The position numbers and the translations under genes were made by a program. Below, piece by piece: positions 1 to 6,396 of a stretch of 7,988 bases of DNA. The first letter of the stretch is position 1. Every line of letters starts with the position of its first letter. The notes under the pieces are model-generated. The model had not been told where the DNA came from, made no database searches, and saw only the letters and a program-made list of their open reading frames with translations. The DNA comes from Desulfovibrio sp. (lineage in GTDB: Bacteria > Desulfobacterota > Desulfovibrionia > Desulfovibrionales > Desulfovibrionaceae), in the NCBI GenBank assembly GCA_014804915.1, contig JAAUYW010000155.1, forward strand, positions 1-7,988, in the 5' to 3' direction.

Positions 1-1171
1 AGTCAGGCGGGAAGTTTTCGTAATCACCGTAATCATCCGTGAGGATTATATCGCTCATATGTGGCACTGGTAAATCATGATGCTCGAAAGTAGCCTTGTG
101 GAGAGGAAAAACCCAATCATATTCATAAACATATCTCACTCTTTCTTTTTTTATGCGATTAGCCCACTCCGGTCCCCCCGCTATGAAGGTAGTGCCGCAT
201 TCTGATTTCTCCAGACCTTTTTGCGCAGACTCCACCATCTTGATAATATCTTGTGGGCTTTTATTTATTATTCTTTCCAGTCTAAAATTTTCTGAAAAAT
301 CCCAGGTAGTGTTGAAAGATCTGACAATTGATCTTACTGAAGATAGCCCTTTCTCAGCATGGGCTGCCGAATACAAATCAAAGGGAAAAATATCTATCTG
401 GATTGGAGAGCCTTTAATAAAGATATGACTCACGAAGTATGACGTAAAGTCTAAATTTGGTATTATTTTTTGCAGGATTAAAACTATTTTTTGCAATTTA
501 TCATAATCATCTCGTAACATGGCCAAATCGATATCATCGTCCCATGGTATCCATCCTGCATGCCTGATTGCGCCGAGAAGCGTGCCTGCAAAAAGCCAAT
601 ATTTTAATCCCATGCGTTCGAAAATCTCGTCCAGGATTAGCAATAAGGCCAAATAAGCCTTTTGAAGAATCCGTAGTCTTCCTCTTGCAGGCGGAACTTT
701 CTTGATAGAATGTAAATAATTTATTCTTTTAATATATGTGGAAAAGTCTTGATGTATTTGTGAAGTTGACTTTTCAACTTGTAGCAATCGCGAATTGATT
801 TCGTTATTAAAAATTGGGGACGTTAAAAAAAGAAGCATATCACTCTGTTTCAGGAAATATTTAAAATAAAATTGATCACTTGTGGATAGTCCATAACCAC
901 ATCCCAAACGGGCTTTTGCAATTTTATATTTATTCATGCCTGGATTTGAGCAAGACAGAGTTATATAATTCCCATAGTAAGTAGGATAAAATGAGGAATC
1001 GTATTTGAATACTTTGCTCTCGTCCATTTGAGATTCTATTAGATATCCGTTTTTATGGCGCAAATAAAGATTATTTGAAATATTTTGAAGGGAAATGTAA
1101 TTGGAATTATTTAATGTAGATGGAATTATTTTATAAATTATGGTATCAACCAGAATAAATCCTTCTGTCAT
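1..1171 (-). CDS. LicD-family phosphotransferase with N-terminal AbfB-like domain (3' end beyond window)
   Basis: The first 390 codons are present and open to the window edge. The catalytic domain is recognisable as LicD/fukutin-related: about residues 190-215 read YWLFAGTLLGAIRHAG, then IPWDDDIDLAM, with the acidic cluster D211-D213 and D215. Near the window edge Y381-G382-D383-Y384 matches the family's C-terminal YGDY element, so only a short tail should be missing. LicD proteins usually transfer phosphocholine or a similar phospho-group from a nucleotide-activated donor onto a glycan in the cytoplasm. Residues about 20-108 are an additional domain; LYLRHKNGYL followed by VFKYDSSFY resembles an AbfB/CBM42 beta-trefoil repeat. 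The ATG has an AGAGG ribosome site (1178-1182) with a 6-nt spacer, and an in-frame TAA lies upstream without another start between. The gene is strikingly AT-rich compared with its neighbours, which suggests separate acquisition. The LicD call is firm; the choline substrate is inference. Confidence 0.93.
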   Translation of the reverse strand, partial: MTEGFILVDTIIYKIIPSTLNNSNYISLQNISNNLYLRHKNGYLIESQMDESKVFKYDSSFYPTYYGNYITLSCSNPGMNKYKIAKARLGCGYGLSTSDQFYFKYFLKQSDMLLFLTSPIFNNEINSRLLQVEKSTSQIHQDFSTYIKRINYLHSIKKVPPARGRLRILQKAYLALLLILDEIFERMGLKYWLFAGTLLGAIRHAGWIPWDDDIDLAMLRDDYDKLQKIVLILQKIIPNLDFTSYFVSHIFIKGSPIQIDIFPFDLYSAAHAEKGLSSVRSIVRSFNTTWDFSENFRLERIINKSPQDIIKMVESAQKGLEKSECGTTFIAGGPEWANRIKKERVRYVYEYDWVFPLHKATFEHHDLPVPHMSDIILTDDYGDYENFPPD

Positions 1172-1271
1172 ACCGAACCTCTTGATGATTTGGTTTATGG
1201 ATTATCTGTTAATTCACAATAAAATTCTATTTTAAGATATTGAATTTTTAGGACATTACTCATTTTGTCTC
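1172..1271. other. AT-rich spacer between the second glycosyltransferase and the LicD gene
   Basis: This 100-nt gap is the largest clean non-coding gap in the window. It holds the LicD ribosome binding site and, at 1220-1234, an AT-only palindrome (6-bp arms around 3 nt). I see no G+C-rich stem followed by a T-run, so there is no intrinsic terminator, and no promoter with both boxes well matched. The simplest reading is that transcription continues from the glycosyltransferase genes into the LicD gene, although a weak internal promoter cannot be excluded in sequence this AT-rich. Confidence 0.5.
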
Positions 1272-3713
1272 TTATTCCCATAACCCCTCTGGCTTATATT
1301 TACTGTAAAATGAAATATTTCTTGTCATATCCTTATAATCCTGGCGAGTGTATTCTCTTATTGGCATTTGTTTACGAAAATTGGCCAGTAGCCAGCGCAA
1401 ATTGTCAGCGTATCGCTCTGCTGAATATTTTTTACAATTTTCTACCGCAATCCGTGAAAGAGTTTGCCATTTTTCTGGATCTGCAAACAGGGAAAGTATT
1501 TCCGATGCTGCCGCGAGATGATCTCCCTGGCGAACCTGGATTATGGACGGGTTGTTTCTGGCTTGTTCAATATTAAGCTCATAGATCACGCATGGCAAGC
1601 CAATGGCCTGAGCTTCAGCAATGCCCATAGGAAACGCCTCCCAATACGCGGTAGAGAGCAGTATTCCGCATTGGCGCAGAAAATAATTTGGATTGTCTGT
1701 CCAGCCTGTGAGTGTGATATTTCTCTCTAGACCGTATTCCGCAACTTTTTTCTGATATTCCTCCCGCTGGGTTTCATCCTGAAAATCCCCGACAAGATAC
1801 ATCGATATCCAGGGAGCTCGGCTGATGACTTCGCGCAAAATTAATAAGGCTTGATTTACCTGTTTGAGGTGGGAACCCAGTCTGCCCACAAAGGCTATTT
1901 TTGCAGGGATTTCGCGCCTGACTTCATACGGAACCTGTTTTATCGGATTGGGCAGGTAAATGGCATTTACGCCCCTGTTGCGAAGATACAGTTCTTCAAT
2001 GGTCGAGAGGCAGGTAACTGCATCAGCTTTCCGGAATACCGTATCCTGGAAATTTAATTCGAGTGCGCAGTTTCTTACAAGGGATAGGGCAAAATTAAAA
2101 TGGTACAGGAAAATTACAGGGATTGCATGCTGATGCAGAACCATGACATCCCACAGAATATGCGATCGCCAAGTTCCCGCATGGAGCAGGATATCTATTC
2201 CGCTTTCTGATATTGCCTTTTCAAAGCCCAGCATTCTTTCCAGCAGGTTGGCATCTCCCTTAAATGCGGGCTGAATCTGGATAATGTCCACCTCAGCGGG
2301 AAATTCAAGATCTTGCTCCGACCTCTCTTCGGTGAAAATGGTAATTTTGCAATTATCCTCTTTTAGAAGGTTACAGGTGGTCTGGATTATCACCTCCACT
2401 CCCCCCTTGCCAATTACGGGATAGTAAATTCCCAGATGTATTAAGGGGCGATTTGCAGATGGCAATGGCCGTATTAGCGCTGCAAGCTGGGCGTCATCCC
2501 TGCCATGACGCTCGATCAAAAGCTTCAGGATATATTTAAATCCAATCGTATCTGTGATATGCCAGAAATAGGCGGGCACATCCTTCTCCTGTACAATTGG
2601 CAGGAATTTTTCAATAGTTACATCACAGAGATCGAGATAGAGGTTTTCAATACTGACATTTAGTTCATATTTCAGGGCGTATTCACGAATATAGCGTATT
2701 GTATTACACTTTGCTGGCAAATATTTGATCAATTTCGTCTTGTCATTTGTGAGCGAGACTCCCGGTCCATAATTATAGAAATAGAGTTTGTCTGGAATTT
2801 TGAGCATGTGGCGCGCATTTCTGGCAATGGCCATCACCGCCAGCAAATCATCCGGGCCGGTGAAATATTCATCTGGCAGCTCATTAAATGCTGCGACAAC
2901 CAGCTCGCGCACATAAATATTTGCCCAGATTATCCAGTTTTGGCTGCGATCACTGAACATCCCTGTCAGAATCTCATCACCGTAATATTCCCGATTTTCG
3001 CCGCGGTTGCACCACTCTTCAGCTTCGCCGATGGTTTTGGCATTTACGTTCATGGAATTAAATACATACGCTCCGTATTTAACCATGTCGTAGCCCAGGC
3101 TCATTGCTTTTGCGGCAATTTCGCAAGCTTCTGGAACCATATAATCGTCTGAATCCAGAAACATGAGGTAGCGGCCGGTGGCAGTTTGTACTCCGCGCTT
3201 GCGTGTTATGAGTGTGGCGCTGTTTTTCGCGTTGAGGATTACCTTAATTCGATTGTCGGCTGCCGCGTAGGCGTGGATAATGGCCCTGGATTCATCAGTT
3301 GAGCTGTCGTCCACAATTATGATTTCAATATCTCTTAATGTTTGCGATATAACGCTGTCCAGGCATTTGCACAACAGGTGCGCATTATTATAATTTATAA
3401 TTACAATTGAAACAAGCGGCGAATTTGGCTTTTCAGCCTCTTTTAATTTATTCCAGCTGACAAGCTTTTTACCTTCATAAATTCCGGTCTGGATAAAGTG
3501 GTCGCACGGATCAAGCCCTGCCTCCCTGACATCATCATTCAGCTCGCAATATGCGCCCCAGTTAATGCGTGGAAATTTTCGCAGCGCCAATTTTGTCGCT
3601 TCCCTGGGATTTTCAAGCCATAATTTTTGCGGCGCCAGCGTTTGCAGCTCGCGGAGATTCACATCGACTGGCAACGCGAGCCTGAGCATATCAAGGAAGC
3701 GATCAGAAGGCAT
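1272..3713 (-). CDS. bifunctional glycosyltransferase (GT2 + GT4), second tandem copy, 813 aa
   Basis: This is a cytoplasmic double glycosyltransferase with no visible signal peptide or membrane segment. Residues about 1-90 are an associated domain ending in INWGAYCELNDDVREAGLDP and EGKKLVSW. Residues about 99-320 are a GT2 (GT-A) domain: VDDSS at 134-138, the metal-binding DSDD at 187-190, and PDD at 287-289. Residues about 424-780 are a GT4 (GT-B) domain: GKGGVE around 435-440, GRLG at 610-613, and the E-x7-E signature E692/E700 in WEAFPMGIAE. The frame is open upstream to 3971, but the ATG at 3713 is chosen because it has an AAGGGAG ribosome site (3720-3726, 6-nt spacer) and because from this Met the protein aligns residue for residue with its upstream paralogue. 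It overlaps that gene by 11 nt, which suggests coupled translation. It likely adds two sugars to a surface glycan; donors and acceptor are not readable. Confidence 0.94.
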   Translation of the reverse strand: MPSDRFLDMLRLALPVDVNLRELQTLAPQKLWLENPREATKLALRKFPRINWGAYCELNDDVREAGLDPCDHFIQTGIYEGKKLVSWNKLKEAEKPNSPLVSIVIINYNNAHLLCKCLDSVISQTLRDIEIIIVDDSSTDESRAIIHAYAAADNRIKVILNAKNSATLITRKRGVQTATGRYLMFLDSDDYMVPEACEIAAKAMSLGYDMVKYGAYVFNSMNVNAKTIGEAEEWCNRGENREYYGDEILTGMFSDRSQNWIIWANIYVRELVVAAFNELPDEYFTGPDDLLAVMAIARNARHMLKIPDKLYFYNYGPGVSLTNDKTKLIKYLPAKCNTIRYIREYALKYELNVSIENLYLDLCDVTIEKFLPIVQEKDVPAYFWHITDTIGFKYILKLLIERHGRDDAQLAALIRPLPSANRPLIHLGIYYPVIGKGGVEVIIQTTCNLLKEDNCKITIFTEERSEQDLEFPAEVDIIQIQPAFKGDANLLERMLGFEKAISESGIDILLHAGTWRSHILWDVMVLHQHAIPVIFLYHFNFALSLVRNCALELNFQDTVFRKADAVTCLSTIEELYLRNRGVNAIYLPNPIKQVPYEVRREIPAKIAFVGRLGSHLKQVNQALLILREVISRAPWISMYLVGDFQDETQREEYQKKVAEYGLERNITLTGWTDNPNYFLRQCGILLSTAYWEAFPMGIAEAQAIGLPCVIYELNIEQARNNPSIIQVRQGDHLAAASEILSLFADPEKWQTLSRIAVENCKKYSAERYADNLRWLLANFRKQMPIREYTRQDYKDMTRNISFYSKYKPEGLWE

Positions 3714-6198
3714 TGAAGGCTCCCTTGCTCCCGAAGCTTTTCGCACACGCTGATTCTTTTTCCCATACTGCAGGCCGTTCGCGCTTGCTGTAAAAAGCCA
3801 GATTTCTTGCCAGGGCATCGTAATCAGCGCAATTATAGATTCGTACGGGCATTGACAACTGAAAATTGTCAAACAGGGCTCGCATTCTGGCTGCAAATTT
3901 TTCTGGCGAGTATTTTTTTGCGTTTTCAACTGCAATGGCAGACAGTTTCTGCCATTCGGCCTCATTTTCAAGCAAATCCAGCACCGCAGCCGCAGCGGCC
4001 CTGAAATCGCCCTGTGGCACTTTTATAATCGAGGGATTGTTTTTGGCTTGCTCTATATCGAGATCGTAGATTACGCATGGCAGGCCAAGAGCCTGGGCTT
4101 CAGCTATGCCCATGGGGAAGGCTTCCCAGTATGATACGGAAAGAAGCACGCCGCATTGCTTCAGGAAATAGTCAGGATGATCTGTCCAGCCGGTAAGGCT
4201 GACATTTTTTTCGATTCCGTACTCTTTTATTTTTTTTCTGTACAACAGGCGCTGCTCATCCGTATAGAAATCGCCGATGAGAATCATGCTGACCCAGGGC
4301 GCATATGTTACGATGGTTCTCAAGACCTGCAGGCTTTGACCCGCCTGTTTTTCATCTGCGCCAAACCTGCCGATTACAGCGATTCTGGGAGGCACTTCTG
4401 GCCGTGGCTCATAAGGAATTTGTTTTACTGGATTGGGGATATAAATCGCGTTTATACCGCGGCGCCGAAGATAAAATTCATCCATTGTGGAAAGACAGGT
4501 AACAGCATCAGCACTGCGGAATGCCTTTTCAAGAGAATGAAGATCCAGGCCAAAATGGCCAATCAGCGGAAAAGCGAAAGTGGCATGCCAGGCGATTATT
4601 ACTGGAATGCCGTGTTGGCGCAGCGTCAGCAAATCCCAGCCAATGTGTGGACGCCAGGTCGCGGCATGAAGCATGACATCAATGCCGCTTTTCGCAATAG
4701 CTTTCTCAAAGCCCTCCATACGTCGCGCAAGGGTGGCTTCTCCATTATAGGCAGGCGTTATATAGGTTATTTTCACTTCTGGAGGGAATTCCAGGTCATT
4801 TTCTGATTTTTCCTCAGTGAAGATGGTTATTTTATAATTTTCCCTGATCAGCAGCTGGGAGAGAGTCTGGATGACAACTTCAACTCCTCCATGTCCCAAT
4901 ACGGGATGATAAATGCCTATATGGCTAATTTTGCCATAAGGAACTGGCACTGGCCTGGCAAATTCCAGAATTTGGCCCCATTTGTCCTGATGGCGCTCCA
5001 GAAGCATTCTGGATATAAACCTGTAGCCCAGGGTATCGACAAGATGCCAAAAACAGGAGCTTGTAGTCTTGTCAGATGGGAGAGACAGGAGTTTTTTTAC
5101 AATCTCGTCCGCCAGATCGAGGCACAATTCATGCTGATTAATACGTAATGAATATTTTTCAGAATAGGTTTGAATAGCCTTAATGGTTCTGGCTGTGGAA
5201 TACAAACCATCTAAAAATTTATGCCTGTATGTTTTTAAATCAAGATTAGGATAGCAGTTGTGGTAAACGAGCTTTTGTTCAATTTTAAGCATGCTGCGGA
5301 TGTGTCTGCCTATTGCAATTAATTCAAGCGCGTCACCGCAGCCGCCAAGACTATCGTCTGGAAGTTCTTCAAATGCCGAAACAACAATCTCTCTCAAATA
5401 AATTGCCGACCAGAGATTCGGGCTTAATGTGCGTTTTGTAAAAATTGAGGATAGAATTTCGGAATAGAAATATTCGCGTTCAGCGCCGCCATTGTAAAAT
5501 GCTTCAGCTTCAGCCAGGGTGTCAGTGGGCAGATTTAAAAAGGTGAATGCTTTGGCGCCAAACTTCACCATGTCATAGCCTTTGACAATGGTCTTTATTG
5601 CTATCTTGAACGCATCCGGAGCCAGATAGTCACTTGAATTCATGAACATGATGTAGCTGCCAGTGGCTTCTTTTACTCCCTGTTTGCGCGCATGCAGGAG
5701 ACCGCGATTATTTTCATTTATCAGCGTCTTGATGCGTGCGTCTGCTGCGCTGTACGCATTGATTATGGCAGCCGATTCATCGCTGGAGCCATCATCCACA
5801 ATGATGAGCTCCATATCGGATACAGACTGGTTGAGAATGCTGTCAATGCATTTGCGCAGGAAATGGGCATTGTCGCGATTGACGAGAATAACGGAGAGGA
5901 GGGGAGCGCCAGGTATTGCCGGCTTTTTCAGGCCATGCCAGCTGACAAGCTTTCTGCCCTCATGCAGGCCATGTCTTATAAAATGCTGGCATGGGTCAGC
6001 TCCGGCCTGTTTTACATCCGGATTGCGCTCCATGTATGCGTTCCAGTTAATCCTGGGACACTCCCTGAGCGCCTGGCACATGGCCCCATACGGATTCTCC
6101 CGCCACATTGCCTTTGGGGCCAGGGGTTGCAGTTCCTCCGGACGCACATCTTCGGGGAGGGCAAGCAGAACGAGATCAACGAACTGACTCAAAGACAT
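3703..6198 (-). CDS. bifunctional glycosyltransferase (GT2 + GT4), first tandem copy, 831 aa, altered GT2 motif
   Basis: This has the same architecture as the downstream paralogue and matches it without gaps over residues 1-813. The N-terminal associated domain (about 1-90) contains NPDVKQAGADPCQHF and HEGRKLVSW. The GT2 domain (about 99-320) has VDDGS at 134-138, but the expected DSDD metal site reads N187-S-S-D190, and the later acidic pair is G288-D289 instead of D288-D289. The first catalytic domain may therefore be inactive or altered. The GT4 domain (about 424-780) looks complete: GHGGVE around 435-440, GRFG at 610-613, and E692/E700 in WEAFPMGIAE. The last 18 residues, from K814, have no counterpart in the paralogue and run into its start. 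An in-frame TAG sits directly before the ATG, which fixes the earliest start; the ribosome site is weak (GGAT about 7 nt upstream), so coupling to upstream translation is plausible. Probable role: transfer of one or two sugars in surface glycan assembly. Confidence 0.94.
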   Translation of the reverse strand: MSLSQFVDLVLLALPEDVRPEELQPLAPKAMWRENPYGAMCQALRECPRINWNAYMERNPDVKQAGADPCQHFIRHGLHEGRKLVSWHGLKKPAIPGAPLLSVILVNRDNAHFLRKCIDSILNQSVSDMELIIVDDGSSDESAAIINAYSAADARIKTLINENNRGLLHARKQGVKEATGSYIMFMNSSDYLAPDAFKIAIKTIVKGYDMVKFGAKAFTFLNLPTDTLAEAEAFYNGGAEREYFYSEILSSIFTKRTLSPNLWSAIYLREIVVSAFEELPDDSLGGCGDALELIAIGRHIRSMLKIEQKLVYHNCYPNLDLKTYRHKFLDGLYSTARTIKAIQTYSEKYSLRINQHELCLDLADEIVKKLLSLPSDKTTSSCFWHLVDTLGYRFISRMLLERHQDKWGQILEFARPVPVPYGKISHIGIYHPVLGHGGVEVVIQTLSQLLIRENYKITIFTEEKSENDLEFPPEVKITYITPAYNGEATLARRMEGFEKAIAKSGIDVMLHAATWRPHIGWDLLTLRQHGIPVIIAWHATFAFPLIGHFGLDLHSLEKAFRSADAVTCLSTMDEFYLRRRGINAIYIPNPVKQIPYEPRPEVPPRIAVIGRFGADEKQAGQSLQVLRTIVTYAPWVSMILIGDFYTDEQRLLYRKKIKEYGIEKNVSLTGWTDHPDYFLKQCGVLLSVSYWEAFPMGIAEAQALGLPCVIYDLDIEQAKNNPSIIKVPQGDFRAAAAAVLDLLENEAEWQKLSAIAVENAKKYSPEKFAARMRALFDNFQLSMPVRIYNCADYDALARNLAFYSKRERPAVWEKESACAKSFGSKGAFNAF
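3720..3726 (-). promoter_or_regulatory. ribosome binding site fixing the start of the second glycosyltransferase
   Basis: AAGGGAG lies 6 nt before the ATG at 3713, inside the tail codons of the upstream paralogue. It decides between this ATG and the upstream in-frame Met that would give an 899-residue protein with an 86-residue extension. The extension would be read from another frame of the first copy's conserved C-terminal coding region and resembles nothing in the paralogue, so it is rejected. Confidence 0.75.
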
Positions 6199-6348
6199 CT
6201 ACAGATCCATGCAGAACAAAGCTGCAAATTGCCCATCCTTGTGCGCAGCCTCCCGATGCCGCCAGGGCCGTTGTTCGAAGCTGAAACCGGCTGGGCGCGC
6301 AATGCCGACGATCGAAGCCGCAACTTACTTTTTTTCATTATCCGACAT
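6199..6348 (-). pseudogene. small reading frame (49 sense codons) interrupted by in-frame TAA at codon 8
   Basis: A strong AGGAGG ribosome site (6354-6359) stands 5 nt before an ATG opening the peptide MSDNEKK, which ends at TAA (6325-6327) after a run of seven A. The same frame then stays open for 41 codons, beginning VAASIVGIARPAGFSFEQ and ending FAALFCMDL, and stops at a TAG directly abutting the glycosyltransferase ATG. The residues look protein-like and third codon positions favour G/C, so I read this as a small operon gene broken by one nonsense change (CAA to TAA would suffice), or one needing stop readthrough. I recognise no family. Other possibilities are a 7-residue leader peptide whose translation primes the next gene, a sequencing error near the A7 run, or non-coding sequence. 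An overlapping frame at 6189-6338 is a competing candidate. Confidence 0.4.
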
Positions 6349-6353
6349 GGCCG

Positions 6354-6359
6354 CCTCCT
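6354..6359 (-). promoter_or_regulatory. strong Shine-Dalgarno AGGAGG of the interrupted small frame
   Basis: This perfect AGGAGG has a 5-nt spacer to the ATG at 6348. It is the best ribosome site in the window, yet the frame it serves ends after seven codons. Its strength is the main reason to take the small frame seriously, because the large glycosyltransferase gene 150 nt downstream has only a weak site of its own. Confidence 0.6.
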
Positions 6360-6366
6360 CGGAGCC

Positions 6367-6396
6367 ATTTTACAGGAAGCGGGTTTCAGGAGGCAA
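6367..6396 (-). promoter_or_regulatory. possible sigma70-type promoter ahead of the glycan genes
   Basis: On the minus strand TTGCCT (6391-6396) and TAAAAT (6367-6372) are separated by 18 nt, matching the consensus at 4 and 5 of 6 positions. The boxes straddle the end of the ImmA-like gene. If real, transcription would start around 6359-6362, almost on top of the AGGAGG site, leaving practically no 5' leader. That awkward geometry and the ease of chance matches keep confidence low; read-through from the upstream genes is an equally good explanation. Confidence 0.22.

Noticed and set aside
1220..1234. Palindrome with 6-bp arms and 3-nt loop, considered as a terminator
   Set aside because: The stem is made only of A-T pairs and no T-run follows on the minus strand, so it would be too weak to terminate transcription.
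1195..1263. A 22-codon frame (MSNVLKIQYLK...) between the second glycosyltransferase and the LicD gene
   Set aside because: It has no convincing ribosome site, AT-rich low-complexity composition, and is not in frame with the LicD gene.
3714..3971. An 86-residue N-terminal extension of the second glycosyltransferase (start at 3971)
   Set aside because: It would lie in another frame of the first copy's conserved C-terminal coding region, the paralogue has nothing like it, and a good ribosome site precedes the internal Met at 3713.
4156..4806. A 216-codon open frame on the plus strand
   Set aside because: It is a shadow of the conserved GT4 domain of the first glycosyltransferase and shows no protein family features.
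3703..6198. Considered calling the first glycosyltransferase a pseudogene because of its NSSD motif
   Set aside because: The frame is intact over 831 codons, the GT4 domain keeps its key residues, and exact length is conserved with the paralogue, so it is probably functional at least in part.
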